Shown: one piece after another, positions 44,940-54,515 of the stretch
Layout: each line of letters begins with the position of its first letter
How positions within the stretch are numbered: the stretch's first letter is position 1
Source: a bacterium
GTDB taxonomy: Bacteria; SZUA-79; Acidulodesulfobacterales; Acidulodesulfobacteraceae
Direction of reading: 5' to 3'
Assembly (NCBI GenBank): GCA_021818985.1
Contig: JAKASO010000010.1
Location: forward strand, 1 to 58,713
Length of the DNA stretch: 58,713 nt
The notes under the pieces: model-generated
Databases searched by the model: none
What the model saw: only the letters and a program-made list of their open reading frames with translations
What the model was told of the DNA's origin: nothing
Program-made: the position numbers and the translations under genes

Positions 44940-45496
44940 TGATAAAGATTAATTTAAATAAAAAGCCGAGGCAGGCAAAGTTAAAGTTAAAGTTCGATAT
45001 CAAAAAAAAGCACATTTTTATTTATTTATTAATCCCAGTGGTTTTGGGACTTCTTGTCGTATTTCTTATGCAAAGCGTTATTCAGGCACAGATAGCAAAT
45101 GTTAATAGGAAGACCACTTCTTATAATAATAGGATATCGCTTATTATGCCTAAGGTTCGCGAGGTAACGGCAATTAAAAAGACTCAAACCGGGATCCTTC
45201 AAAAAATAAACGTTATTAAGGTCTTAAAAAAAGAACAGCAGGGTCCGATCGGATACATTTATTACGTTACCGAAGCGGTACCAAAGTTTGCGTGGATTAA
45301 TTCATTAAAATCGCAAAACGGCAGTATAACCATTAACGGTATTGCTCTTGACGGGCAGGTTGTTTCTATATTTATGAGTAATCTTCAAAAAACAGGCTTT
45401 TTTAGGTCAATTAATTTAATGCAGACAACGGAAGTTAAAAAACAGGACTTAAAACTGCAAAATTTTAGCCTGTATTTTGGCGTAAATAACAAATAG
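44939..45496 (+). CDS. pilN: Type IV pilus assembly protein PilN
   Basis: 185-residue bitopic inner-membrane protein. The N-terminus MIKINLNKKP is the conserved PilM-binding motif (usually INLLP). One membrane helix (about 29-48) leads to a periplasmic coiled coil and a ferredoxin-like fold (NGSITINGIALDGQVVSIFMSNLQ). It heterodimerises with PilO. Confidence 0.94.
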   Translation: MIKINLNKKPRQAKLKLKFDIKKKHIFIYLLIPVVLGLLVVFLMQSVIQAQIANVNRKTTSYNNRISLIMPKVREVTAIKKTQTGILQKINVIKVLKKEQQGPIGYIYYVTEAVPKFAWINSLKSQNGSITINGIALDGQVVSIFMSNLQKTGFFRSINLMQTTEVKKQDLKLQNFSLYFGVNNK

Positions 45497-45535
45497 CATA
45501 TAGTATAGCGGGAAACAGGTAATATCAGGTAATAT

Positions 45536-46129
45536 ATGGATATAAAAAATATCAATTTAAAAAATCCTGTAATAATCGGCGTGATTGTAAGTATTGTCAT
45601 TTTTGCGGTCATAATTCTTGTATATTATTTTATATTCTTTTCTCCTTTAAAAACTACCCTGGCGCAGAAAAAATCCTCCCTTAGCATGCTTAAAATCAAA
45701 TATAATTCATATGTAGCGGAGGTTCGCCAGTATCCGGCGCTTGTAAAAAGGGTAAAATATCTCAAAGCTAAATTTCAACGGCTTCTTGTAGAGCTTCCTT
45801 CTAGAAAAGACATACCTGGTCTTCTTATGAAGATCGCTAATGATGAAAAGGTTTTACATCTAAATCTTGTAATGTTCAAACCAGGAAAGGTCATTGTTAA
45901 AAGTTTTTATGAAGTAGTGCCGTTTTCAATAAATATAAGCGGCGCCTTTTTTAACGTTTATAAATTCTTTTATAAACTTGCCGGCATGAAAAGGATTGTT
46001 GATGTTCATAATGTTTCTATTTCTTCAAAAAATGCTTTAAATGGCAAAATAGCGGTTAGTTTTAAAGGGACTACCTTTTCTTTTTTAGGGCATGCCCCCA
46101 TAAAAAAAAATAAAAAAGTAAAAAAATAA
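45536..46129 (+). CDS. pilO: Type IV pilus assembly protein PilO
   Basis: 197 residues: one membrane helix (about 11-34), coiled coil (about 40-90) with LVELPSRKDIPGLL, the PilO signature, and a periplasmic alpha/beta fold (VVPFSINISGAFFNVYKF). The ribosome-binding region is a tandem 10-bp duplication, CAGGTAATAT (45516-45535). It bridges PilN and PilP. Confidence 0.93.
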   Translation: MDIKNINLKNPVIIGVIVSIVIFAVIILVYYFIFFSPLKTTLAQKKSSLSMLKIKYNSYVAEVRQYPALVKRVKYLKAKFQRLLVELPSRKDIPGLLMKIANDEKVLHLNLVMFKPGKVIVKSFYEVVPFSINISGAFFNVYKFFYKLAGMKRIVDVHNVSISSKNALNGKIAVSFKGTTFSFLGHAPIKKNKKVKK

Positions 46130-46157
46130 AGTCGTCTAAAAGGGTCATAAACATAAA

Positions 46158-46643
46158 ATGAAGGTGTTCGTTAATAATATTAATATTAAAAAATTATTTA
46201 AAGTGACAGCGGCATTTTGCATTATATTTTTAATTGCAGGTTCGGTCTTGCTTTACGGACAAGAAGCATTTGCCGCAAGTAATAAACCAGATTTAAGCGT
46301 AAGCAAATATCTTAAGTATCCGTCTTTTTTGACTAAAAACCCATTTGAAACATTTTTATATAAGCAAAAAACTGAAGTTTCTTTTAAAGTAGGCGAACTT
46401 CCGCTTATGCAATATAATTTAGCGTCGTTGCGGATTACGGGAATAATGAGTAGAAGGGGTCATTATTATGCCATGATCCAGACTCCCAGTGGAAGGTCTT
46501 ATATTGTTACGGCCGGTTCCATAATGGGCATAAGCAGGGCAAGGGTTATATCAATAGGCGAAAGTTCAATCCTGCTGAGTGAAAAGACATTTAACGCTTT
46601 AGGTGAAATACGAACGATACGCGTTGTTATGAAAATGAAATAG
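46158..46643 (+). CDS. pilP: Type IV pilus assembly protein PilP
   Basis: 161 residues. The N-terminal segment (about 14-38, ending FAAS) is a signal peptide without a lipobox, whereas many PilP are lipoproteins. KNPFETFL and the beta-domain LRITGIMSRRGHYYAMIQTPSGRSYIVTAG, a homology region shared with GspC, identify it. It links PilNO to the secretin. Confidence 0.9.
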   Translation: MKVFVNNINIKKLFKVTAAFCIIFLIAGSVLLYGQEAFAASNKPDLSVSKYLKYPSFLTKNPFETFLYKQKTEVSFKVGELPLMQYNLASLRITGIMSRRGHYYAMIQTPSGRSYIVTAGSIMGISRARVISIGESSILLSEKTFNALGEIRTIRVVMKMK

Positions 46644-46686
46644 TTGGTTTTTTCATGGAATTATTATTTTGCTGGAGGGAATAAAA

Positions 46687-48201
46687 ATGAAAGAGAGAAA
46701 AAACTTCGGAAAAAACTTCTTACATATGTTAGGTATGAAATTAGAAGAGGATGCCCTCTTTTCTAATATAAAATCTTCTTCCGCAAGGGATCTGAAAAAG
46801 GGTATCGCCCCCTTTAACTTCCCCCTTAGCCCCCTCTTTAACCCTCAAAAAAGAAAGCTTTATTTGATGCCGGTAATGTTCTTTATTGTTTTCTTAACAG
46901 CTTCTTTCTTGTTTGTTCCATTTTACGGAAGTTCCGTTGCTTATTCGAAAAGCGTTCCCCCGCCGGTTAAAAAACTATTCATAGATCCGTCAACGATGAT
47001 GGTTAGCTTTGACTTTCAGAATGCGAAACTCTCCGATGTGATCAGGATGATCGCAAAAGTTTCCAACATGAATGTTTTAATAGGATCCAACGTTAAAGGC
47101 ACCGTCACGATGAAAATGCATCATGTTCCTTTAAAAGATGTTTTTGCCGTTATAATGGAAGCATATGGTCTTGGAATGGTAAAAAAGGATGGGATCTATT
47201 ATATAAATTCCTCAAGCTCCATAGCTACCGTTATAGCCGCCGAAAAAAACTCAGCTGCAATATCCGAACATAAGATCACGAAAATCGTTCCCGTTAATTA
47301 TGTCAGCGCAGCTGGGCTTATGTCAAAAATAAAGACAGTTTTGAGTCCTCAAGGCAAGATAATGTTCGATAAATCGCTTCATGCCTTGATCATAACCGAT
47401 ATACCAAAGAACGTTAAAAAAGCTGTAAGCCTTGTAAAGAGACTGGATACGAAAACTCCCGAAGTCGAAATTACGGCTAAAATGGTAGAGGTCGACAAAA
47501 CCTATCTTAATGAATTAGGAATTAACTGGGAAGGCAGTTACGGACCTGCTGCTGCTCCTACTATGAACGGATTATCGCCGAATTACCTTGCGGGGCAATT
47601 GTCCGGTTCACCTGCGGGACCAGGTCTTACTCCCACTTCTACTACCACGCCCGCGCCCGGCACATTTTCTGTCGGGATAGTGAACGAATTAGGAATAGGC
47701 AGCATTACCGCAACGCTTCAAGCTCTTAAAGACCTTACGAAAGCCAAAACTATTGCCTCGCCCAGAGTCGTTGTCCTAAATAATCAGTCGGCTACCATAG
47801 CAAAGGGCGAAACTTTGTATCTTCCGGGTGTTGCCGGCGTGGGAGCGGTTGCGGCTCCGACGGCAATAACGGCTCAAATATCTTTAAATATAACGCCGCA
47901 TATTATGGCAAACGGGCATGTCAAGTTAGTTATAAATTCCACTAATAATACTATTGCGCCGCCCGTTCCCGGCGCTCAGGCTACTTTAGATACGGAAAGC
48001 GCAAATTCGACCGTTATCCTTAAAAATGGCGATACCGTCGTTTTAGGCGGTGTTTATCAATTGTCTAAAATAGTTTCAACCGGCGGGATTCCCCTATTAA
48101 TGGATATTCCGCTTCTTGGATGGCTTTTTAAATCTCAGAACGTTAACTACTCTAAAGACGAACTATTAATATTTGTAACCCCGCATATAATTAAAAGTTA
48201 A
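46687..48201 (+). CDS. pilQ: Type IV pilus secretin PilQ
   Basis: Outer-membrane secretin, 504 residues from ATG 46687 (GGAGGG 7 nt upstream; an in-frame TTG at 46669 lies before that site and is rejected). The signal segment is late (about 60-90) after a basic, unusual N-terminal 55 residues. An N0-like STN domain (DFQNAKLSDVIRMIAK, about 105-160), one N1/KH-type module (VPVNYVSAAGLMSKIK) and the secretin core (about 265-503) with KAKTIASPRVVVLNN and VVLGGVYQ follow. AMIN domains are missing, so it is short compared with Pseudomonas PilQ. Confidence 0.94.
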   Translation: MKERKNFGKNFLHMLGMKLEEDALFSNIKSSSARDLKKGIAPFNFPLSPLFNPQKRKLYLMPVMFFIVFLTASFLFVPFYGSSVAYSKSVPPPVKKLFIDPSTMMVSFDFQNAKLSDVIRMIAKVSNMNVLIGSNVKGTVTMKMHHVPLKDVFAVIMEAYGLGMVKKDGIYYINSSSSIATVIAAEKNSAAISEHKITKIVPVNYVSAAGLMSKIKTVLSPQGKIMFDKSLHALIITDIPKNVKKAVSLVKRLDTKTPEVEITAKMVEVDKTYLNELGINWEGSYGPAAAPTMNGLSPNYLAGQLSGSPAGPGLTPTSTTTPAPGTFSVGIVNELGIGSITATLQALKDLTKAKTIASPRVVVLNNQSATIAKGETLYLPGVAGVGAVAAPTAITAQISLNITPHIMANGHVKLVINSTNNTIAPPVPGAQATLDTESANSTVILKNGDTVVLGGVYQLSKIVSTGGIPLLMDIPLLGWLFKSQNVNYSKDELLIFVTPHIIKS

Positions 48202-48363
48202 CAGATGCGCAGCCGTATGGTTTTATAAACACACCTCCAAAGGCTTAGCGGCAAACTTAATAGTATATGAGCAAGCCCGGCAGCCGTTTGATGCTCAGCA
48301 TAGAAAGCCCCAATATTACATTATTACATTGCTTAAAAGTATGTTTTTTGCTAAAATATAGCA

Positions 48364-49206
48364 ATGTTGACCGACGTTCAAAATTCAAAGGATAAAAGGG
48401 GGATAGCCGTAAACAAAGTCGGCATAAAAAACCTCAGCTATCCGATTGCTGTTCTCGATAAAAAAAAATCCCTTCAGCATACCATAGCCCATATAAATAT
48501 GTATGTTGATCTTCCCCATTACTTTAAAGGTACTCATATGAGCCGCTTTCTCGAGGTTTTAAACGAGTACAGGGGGGAGATAAGCATTGTCAAATTTCCG
48601 GATATTTTAAGAAAAATCAAGCATGTTTTAAATGCGAATTCCGCTTCGGTTGAAATGGAATTCCCTTATTTTATCGAAAAAACCGCCCCCGTCAGCAGAA
48701 AAAAAAGCTTAATGGAGTATGTTTGTTATTATAATGGCACGATAAAAAATAAAGTGCGGAATGATAAATTTAAAAAGGTGTCTGATTTGAAATCAGACAC
48801 CTTTTCTGCGGGTATTGAGGAAAGTGAAGAAAGCGTTATTAAAATCGGCGTTAAGGTGCCTATTAATACCCTGTGTCCTTGTTCTAAAGAAATATCGAAA
48901 TACGGGGCGCATAATCAAAGAGGGGTCGTTTCGGTTTCTATCGAATTTAGCAAATTAATATGGTTTGAAGATATAATAGAAGATGTGGAATCGTGCGCAA
49001 GTTCCCCGGTATATCCACTTTTAAAAAGGTCAGATGAAAGGTTCTTGACAGAGCATGCTTACGAAAACCCGAGGTTTGTCGAAGATGTGGTCAGGTGCGT
49101 GGCAGGAATTTTAAAAGAGAACAAAGATATTAAGTGGTATAAAGTCGAGGCAGAAAATTTTGAAAGCATACATAATCATAACGCTTATGCTATGATAGAA
49201 GGATGA
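48364..49206 (+). CDS. folE2: GTP cyclohydrolase FolE2 (with insert)
   Basis: Type IB GTP cyclohydrolase, first step of folate and a source for queuosine precursors. 280 residues. Family motifs: VDLPHYFKGTHMSRFLEVL, the metal and catalytic Cys171 in LCPCSKEIS, YGAHNQRG, and the final ESIHNHNAYAMI. An extra segment at about 129-157 lies between SLMEYVCYYNG and IGVKVPINTLCPC; family members have only a short turn here. The insert contains a 33-bp perfect palindrome (48773-48805). Confidence 0.94.
   Translation: MLTDVQNSKDKRGIAVNKVGIKNLSYPIAVLDKKKSLQHTIAHINMYVDLPHYFKGTHMSRFLEVLNEYRGEISIVKFPDILRKIKHVLNANSASVEMEFPYFIEKTAPVSRKKSLMEYVCYYNGTIKNKVRNDKFKKVSDLKSDTFSAGIEESEESVIKIGVKVPINTLCPCSKEISKYGAHNQRGVVSVSIEFSKLIWFEDIIEDVESCASSPVYPLLKRSDERFLTEHAYENPRFVEDVVRCVAGILKENKDIKWYKVEAENFESIHNHNAYAMIEG
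48773..48805. repeat. Perfect palindrome inside folE2
   Basis: AAAAGGTGTCTGATTT (48773-48788) and its exact complement (48790-48805) flank one central G. It is read in frame as part of KKVSDLKSDTFS. A 16-bp perfect stem is not expected in an ordinary coding region; it coincides with the segment that is extra relative to other FolE2 proteins. Confidence 0.9.
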
Positions 49207-49266
49207 AGGGTAGGGCTTTACAAGCGTTTTTTTAGGGATAATAATTTTTAAAAGTAAAGGAGTGTT

Positions 49267-50511
49267 ATGTTGAGATTCTTAACGGCGGGCGAATCCCACG
49301 GAAAGGGGCTTGTTACCATAATTGATAATTTTCCGGCGGGTGTGAAAATAGACGGGGATTTTATCGATGGAAAGTTAGCCTTACGGCAATCGGGCTACGG
49401 CAGGGGCGCAAGGCAGAAAATAGAAACCGATAAAATTGAATTTTTATCCGGCGTCAGGGGTGGATACACAACGGGTTCTCCAATATCTTTTTTTCTAAAA
49501 AATAAGGATTATGAAAACTGGAAAGAAAGAATGGATAACTATAAGCCTTTTTCTGAAGAAACCAAAATTCATGTTCCAAGGCCGGGGCATGCGGATTTTG
49601 CCGGTTCGCTTAAGTACGCTCTTGATGATATCAGGAATGTTCTCGAGCGTTCGAGCGCGAGAGAAACTGCTTCAAGAGTTGCAGTTGGGGCTATGTGCCA
49701 AGCCCTCCTTAAAAATTTTGGCATCGAGTTTGCTTCCGCCGTTATAGGCATAGGCGGGATGGGAGAAATAAATGCTCCAAACCGGCGGCGGCAGTTAAAA
49801 ACTTCCGAAAATACAAAAAAAGCCGGAGACCATGTCTTTAAGTCAAATAATCTTGACCTGTTTGATGAAATAATATCTGCAAATATTCATAATTCCGAAT
49901 TAAGACTTCCTTTTCCCGGACTTGAGAAAAAGATCAGGTTACTTATAGATGAGGCAAAAAAACAGGGTGATACGGTTGGGGGAGTATTTGAAGTGCAGGT
50001 TAAAAATGTGCCGGTGGGACTCGGCAGCTATATCCAATGGGACGAAAAATTAGACGGGCATATTGCAATGTCCTGTATGAGTATTCAAGCGATAAAAAGT
50101 GTTGAAATAGGAGCCGGCGTCATATCGTCGTCTATTAAAGGTTCGGATTATCAGGATTCGATCTTTTATAATAAAGCTGCCGGCAGGTATTTTAGAAAAA
50201 CAAATAATGCCGGGGGAATTGAAGGCGGCATGTCGAACGGCGAGGTTATAGCGGTAAGATGTGCCATGAAGCCTCTACCTACCCTTATGAAGCCGTATCT
50301 TAATACCGTTAATCTTAAAACAAAAAAAGATGAAAAAGCTTTTCCGGAAAGATCCGATATTTGTGCAGTTCCGGCTGCTTCAATTGTGGGGGAAGCCGCG
50401 GTTGCTTACTCGATAGCCCTTTTCTTTTTAAAGAAATTCGGCGGCGATAGCCTTACGGAAATTAAAAGAAATTATGACGGCTACATCAGACAGATATCCG
50501 GCGCAGCATAA
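49267..50511 (+). CDS. aroC: Chorismate synthase
   Basis: FMN-dependent conversion of EPSP to chorismate. 414 residues, slightly long. Signatures: GESHGKGL (8-15), RQSGYGRGARQKIETD, RPGHADFAGSLKY, SSARETASRVAVGA, the C-terminal SDICAVPAASIVGEAAVAYSIA. GGAG 4-5 nt upstream of the ATG. Heads an aroC-aroK-aroB run. Confidence 0.97.
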   Translation: MLRFLTAGESHGKGLVTIIDNFPAGVKIDGDFIDGKLALRQSGYGRGARQKIETDKIEFLSGVRGGYTTGSPISFFLKNKDYENWKERMDNYKPFSEETKIHVPRPGHADFAGSLKYALDDIRNVLERSSARETASRVAVGAMCQALLKNFGIEFASAVIGIGGMGEINAPNRRRQLKTSENTKKAGDHVFKSNNLDLFDEIISANIHNSELRLPFPGLEKKIRLLIDEAKKQGDTVGGVFEVQVKNVPVGLGSYIQWDEKLDGHIAMSCMSIQAIKSVEIGAGVISSSIKGSDYQDSIFYNKAAGRYFRKTNNAGGIEGGMSNGEVIAVRCAMKPLPTLMKPYLNTVNLKTKKDEKAFPERSDICAVPAASIVGEAAVAYSIALFFLKKFGGDSLTEIKRNYDGYIRQISGAA

Positions 50512-50533
50512 TTTTTAACGAACTGTTGGCGCT

Positions 50534-51055
50534 ATGGCAGATAATATTGTTTTAATCGGATTTATGGGTTCAGGGAAAAGTAATGCGGGCAGGCTTTTAG
50601 CAAAAAAATTGCATTACGATTTTATTGATTCCGATGAAAAAATCGAGGTATCCGAGAATTTAACGATCAGCGGTATCTTTAATTTAAAGGGTGAGGATTA
50701 TTTCAGGGAATTGGAAGTTAAGTTTCTTGAAAGTTTGCTTAAAAACGGTATAAAACGCACGGTTCTGGCAACGGGCGGAGGTATGCCATGTTCGGATAAC
50801 AATTTAGAAAAACTAAAAAAACTTGGAACCGTGATCTATCTGAAGGCGGATCCAAAAACTATCCTTAAAAGGATCGGACAAGAAACGAATAGGCCTGTTC
50901 TCGGCGCCGCTGGTTTTAGCGGAAAAGATATTAAAAACATTCTCGTCAACAGGGAAAGATATTACAATAAAGCGGATATTACGGTATATACCGACGGGAT
51001 ATCGCCCGCAGGGGTAACCGAAGAGATTGTTATGTTTACTTCTAATTTATTCTAA
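50534..51055 (+). CDS. aroK: Shikimate kinase
   Basis: Phosphorylates shikimate with ATP. 173 residues. P-loop GFMGSGKS (9-16), DSDE-type motif DFIDSDEKIE (about 31-40), FRELE, and ATGGGMPC (about 79-86) for shikimate binding; the lid has NRPVLG. It follows aroC by 22 nt and belongs to the same operon. Confidence 0.96.
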   Translation: MADNIVLIGFMGSGKSNAGRLLAKKLHYDFIDSDEKIEVSENLTISGIFNLKGEDYFRELEVKFLESLLKNGIKRTVLATGGGMPCSDNNLEKLKKLGTVIYLKADPKTILKRIGQETNRPVLGAAGFSGKDIKNILVNRERYYNKADITVYTDGISPAGVTEEIVMFTSNLF

Positions 51056-51092
51056 CCTTTAATCTTGTGCCATAAACTATAAATTATTGATA

Positions 51093-51243
51093 TCCCCTTT
51101 TTCGCAAGGGGAGGGAAGCGGATTAGAGTCTAATCTATTATTTATTTTGTTAGGTCCAATGTTCGATATTTGAGCGGAAAATGGCAGATACATATCATCG
51201 GGGACGTAAAGGGACATAACAGGCGGGCAGGCGGCGGGCAGGC
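51093..51243 (+). promoter_or_regulatory. Hairpin and GC-rich tandem repeat before aroB
   Basis: TCCCCTT (51093-51099) pairs with AAGGGGA (51106-51112) around TTTCGC, 38 nt after aroK. Just before the aroB start, GGCGGGCAGGC is repeated exactly in tandem (51222-51232, 51233-51243); the ATG follows 2 nt later. No normal ribosome-binding site is seen other than within this repeat. Confidence 0.6.
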
Positions 51244-51245
51244 AG

Positions 51246-52340
51246 ATGAAAATAAGGGTAGAGCTAAAGGGTTCGTTAAAAGATAATAGTTACGATATTT
51301 TTATAGGGACAGGCATTTTATCCGAAATCGGTAATTTTCTTAAAGACCTCGGAGTAAAAAAAAAGGTATGCGTCGTAACGTCTAAAACGGTCAACGATTT
51401 GCATGGATCAAATCTTGAAAGCCGGTTAAGGGCGGACGGATTTAATCCGGTTTTTTTACTGCTTCCGGATGGCGAAGCGACAAAAAGCCTTAAATATCTT
51501 TCCTTTCTTTATGACGAACTTATAAAGAACAGATTTGAAAGGTCGGATCACGTAATTGCATTTGGCGGGGGGGTTATTGGCGATATCGCCGGATTTGCCG
51601 CCGCAACTTATTTAAGAGGCGTTAATTTTATTCAGGTTCCTACGACGCTTTTAGCCGACGTTGATTCGAGCGTTGGTGGAAAAACCGGCATAAATCATTC
51701 CTCTGGCAAAAATCTTATTGGAGCATTTTATCAGCCAAAAGGCGTAATAATTGATGTTGATATCCTTGATACGTTGACAGACAGGGAACTTAAGAACGGT
51801 TTTGCCGAAGTTATTAAATACGGGGCTATCCTCGATGAGGGGCTTTTTTTGTATCTCGAAAAAAATTACAATGAAATATTATCGAGAAATAAAGAATCGC
51901 TTATCTATATTATTGAAAGGTCGTGTAAGATAAAATCGGATGTCGTAAACAAAGACGAAAAAGAAGCAGATTTCAGATCTGTATTGAATTTCGGGCATAG
52001 CCTCGGACATGCCATCGAAACGCTGTATAATTATGAAAATTTAAAACACGGCGAAGCAATTTCAATCGGAATGGTCTTTTCCGCTATGCTTTCAAAAGAA
52101 CTTGGCCTTTGCGGAGACGAAACGGTTGCAAGGATCAGAAAACTTATCGAAAATTCGGGCCTTCCTTCACAAATTCCGGATTTTACCGCCGAAGAATATA
52201 TTAATGCGATGAGAGCGGATAAAAAAATTTACGATAAAGAGATCAGATTTGTCTTGACTGGGCAAATTGGATATGTTACTTTAAAAACGTTGAATTTCAG
52301 TGTTATATATGATTTTCTTAAAAAAATATTAAAAGGATAA
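51246..52340 (+). CDS. aroB: 3-dehydroquinate synthase
   Basis: NAD- and metal-dependent cyclase making 3-dehydroquinate from DAHP. 364 residues. Motifs: DGEATKSL, AFGGGVIGDIAGFAAATYLRGVNFIQVPTTLLADVDSSVGGKTGIN, and the metal ligands in NFGHSLGHAIET and KHGEAISIGMV. The stop lies in a 12-bp tandem duplication TTAAAAGGATAA (52329-52352), whose second copy supplies the ribosome-binding site of the next gene. Confidence 0.97.
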   Translation: MKIRVELKGSLKDNSYDIFIGTGILSEIGNFLKDLGVKKKVCVVTSKTVNDLHGSNLESRLRADGFNPVFLLLPDGEATKSLKYLSFLYDELIKNRFERSDHVIAFGGGVIGDIAGFAAATYLRGVNFIQVPTTLLADVDSSVGGKTGINHSSGKNLIGAFYQPKGVIIDVDILDTLTDRELKNGFAEVIKYGAILDEGLFLYLEKNYNEILSRNKESLIYIIERSCKIKSDVVNKDEKEADFRSVLNFGHSLGHAIETLYNYENLKHGEAISIGMVFSAMLSKELGLCGDETVARIRKLIENSGLPSQIPDFTAEEYINAMRADKKIYDKEIRFVLTGQIGYVTLKTLNFSVIYDFLKKILKG

Positions 52341-52359
52341 TTAAAAGGATAATTTTTAT

Positions 52360-52611
52360 ATGGCTGAAGTAACAACAAAAACAAAGACATTTGCGGAAAT
52401 TTATGAATCTCAAGGTCATTATGCGGATGCAATAAAGATTTACATTGATTTGCTTACTGAAAATCCGTTGGACAATGAACTTCCTGACAAGATCAAGAAG
52501 CTCCAGGCTATTATAGCGGCTGAAAAAAAGAAAAAAGAGGAAATCATGAATGTGCAGTTAGCCGGCCTTAATACCTTGTTGAATAAGTTTCTTTCTTACA
52601 GAGCGGTTTAA
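52360..52611 (+). CDS. Small TPR-like protein
   Basis: 83 residues. Residues about 9-50 form one tetratricopeptide-like helix pair (FAEIYESQGHYADAIKIYIDLL then NPLDNELPDKIKKLQ), followed by a Lys-rich helix. Similar small proteins with FAEIY-x-x-QGHY are common next to deltaproteobacterial housekeeping genes; role unknown, probably protein-protein contact. AAGGAT 9 nt upstream. It lies between aroB and pepP. Confidence 0.75.
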   Translation: MAEVTTKTKTFAEIYESQGHYADAIKIYIDLLTENPLDNELPDKIKKLQAIIAAEKKKKEEIMNVQLAGLNTLLNKFLSYRAV

Positions 52612-52668
52612 TATTTCCCGAAAATAATAAAAAATTTATATATTTTTTATTTAAGTAAGGGAATTTTT

Positions 52669-53787
52669 ATGTTAAAAAACGAAATCGTTATTCAGGCTAT
52701 TCTTTCAAAAAATGCAGACGGCATATTAATAAAACATCATTCAAATATTTTATATCTTACCGGTTATAGCGGAGGAGATTCATATCTTTTTATTTCCAAA
52801 GACGGCGAATTATCTTTGTATGCCGATGGCAGGTATTTTGAAAGGGCAAGAAAAGAGGCAAATAGAAACGTTAATTTTGTTAATATTAAAGAAATTTATA
52901 AAGATATAGTGGCAGATATCGGCAACCGGCTAAATCGCGGTAAAAAATGCCGGATATTATTTGAATCCTCTTATTTTACTTACGAAGAATATCTTGGCTT
53001 TAAAAAGGCGTTTAAAAATTCAAGACTGCTTCCCGCCCGCAATGTTCTTTTAAAATTAAGATCCGTTAAAACTCCGGAAGAAGTGGCAAAGATTAAAAAG
53101 GCTGTATCTATTGCGGAAAGCTCTTTTGCAGATGCCCTAAAAAAGTTCAGGGAGCATAATGACGGCCATAATGACGGTATGGATGAAACCAATCTTGCGA
53201 ACCTATACAAGATTAATCTTTTAAATAGGTCCGCTTTTGAATCTTTCGAGACGATAATCCTTGCCGGCGAGCGTTCCGCCATGCCGCACGGCATCCCTTC
53301 CGGTAAGAAGGCCGGTAATAAAGGGATTCTTTTATGTGATTTTGGAGCGCAGTTAGATTTTTACAAAAGCGACGAGACCGTTACGCTTTTTTTCGGCAAA
53401 CCCGAAGAAAAGTTCAGGGATATATACAATACCGTATATACTGCCCAGCAGATCGCTATTTCCGCTGTAAAACCGGGGATCAGGTTTAAAAAATTGGATA
53501 AGCTTGCAAGGGATTATATTGAAAAAAAGGGCTACGGAAAATATTTCACACATTCGCTTGGACACGGCGTAGGGCTCGATATTCATGAATATCCATATGT
53601 ATCTTATAAAAATGACGAGCCTGTCTTGGAGGGCATGGTCTTTACTATCGAACCGGGGATTTATATACCCGGGTACGCCGGCGTCAGGCTTGAAGATATG
53701 TGCATTGTTAAAAACGCCGGCTGCGAGTTATTAACCAATATAAAGAAGGACGATCTTAACTATAAATGGCTGTTAAAACGAAAATAA
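52669..53787 (+). CDS. pepP: Xaa-Pro aminopeptidase (M24 family)
   Basis: Metallopeptidase removing an N-terminal residue before proline, 372 residues. N-terminal creatinase-like domain (about 1-130), C-terminal pita-bread domain with dinuclear metal ligands Asp224, Asp235, His299, Glu328 and Glu342. HNDGHNDG at 163-170 comes from a 12-bp in-frame duplication in a loop. The order pepP-efp-accB-accC is widely conserved in bacteria. Confidence 0.94.
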   Translation: MLKNEIVIQAILSKNADGILIKHHSNILYLTGYSGGDSYLFISKDGELSLYADGRYFERARKEANRNVNFVNIKEIYKDIVADIGNRLNRGKKCRILFESSYFTYEEYLGFKKAFKNSRLLPARNVLLKLRSVKTPEEVAKIKKAVSIAESSFADALKKFREHNDGHNDGMDETNLANLYKINLLNRSAFESFETIILAGERSAMPHGIPSGKKAGNKGILLCDFGAQLDFYKSDETVTLFFGKPEEKFRDIYNTVYTAQQIAISAVKPGIRFKKLDKLARDYIEKKGYGKYFTHSLGHGVGLDIHEYPYVSYKNDEPVLEGMVFTIEPGIYIPGYAGVRLEDMCIVKNAGCELLTNIKKDDLNYKWLLKRK

Positions 53788-53946
53788 TTCCTTATTTGAA
53801 ATTAGTGTTGATTTTTGTCCAAATTTAATTTAAATTAAGGTATTGTAACAACTCATATATTGAAACGTAGAAGCCCTTTAATTCATTAAAGGGTAATTCA
53901 CATTTATGAGATTTATTTATGAGATTTATGGAAACGGGGAGTTTTA

Positions 53947-54510
53947 GTGTATTCTACAACCGATTTTAAGAGAGGTCTTCGCATAGAAATGGACAATGAG
54001 CCTTTTGAAATTGTCGAGTTTCAGCATGTTAAACCGGGCAAGGGGGGCGCTTTTGTCAGGACAAAGTTAAAAAATTTATCTACGGGCAGGGTGATAGATA
54101 GAACGTTCAGGGCGGGCGAAAAGGTTGAAACTCCAAATATAGAAGAAAAAAGTATGCAGTTTCTGTATGCGCAAGCAGGCGACTATATATTTATGGACAA
54201 CGAGACATATGATCAAGTTCATATCGTTAAAGACGCGATAGGGGATAGCGCGGGTTTTCTTCTTGAAAATATCTCGGTTAATATCCTTTATTATAATAAT
54301 AAACCTATAAATGTGGAAGTTCCTAATTTTATAAATTTAAAAGTCGTCAAGACGGAGCCGGGCATACGCGGCGATACCGTTTCCGGCTCCACAAAGTCAG
54401 CTGTGCTTGAAACGAATATTGTCATTAACGTCCCTTTATTTATTAACGAGGGCGACACCATTAAGGTAGATACAAGAACTAAAACTTATATCGAAAGGGT
54501 TCCAAAATAA
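53947..54510 (+). CDS. efp: Elongation factor P
   Basis: Relieves ribosome stalling at polyproline. 187 residues, three OB-type domains. The tip loop reads HVKPGKGGAF with Lys32, the position that is beta-lysylated in E. coli (Lys34). The start is GTG, supported by GGGGAG 5 nt upstream. Polyproline runs in the minor pilins at 32024 and 32734 are plausible clients. No modification enzyme is in the window. Confidence 0.96.
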   Translation: MYSTTDFKRGLRIEMDNEPFEIVEFQHVKPGKGGAFVRTKLKNLSTGRVIDRTFRAGEKVETPNIEEKSMQFLYAQAGDYIFMDNETYDQVHIVKDAIGDSAGFLLENISVNILYYNNKPINVEVPNFINLKVVKTEPGIRGDTVSGSTKSAVLETNIVINVPLFINEGDTIKVDTRTKTYIERVPK

Positions 54511-54515
54511 TAATA

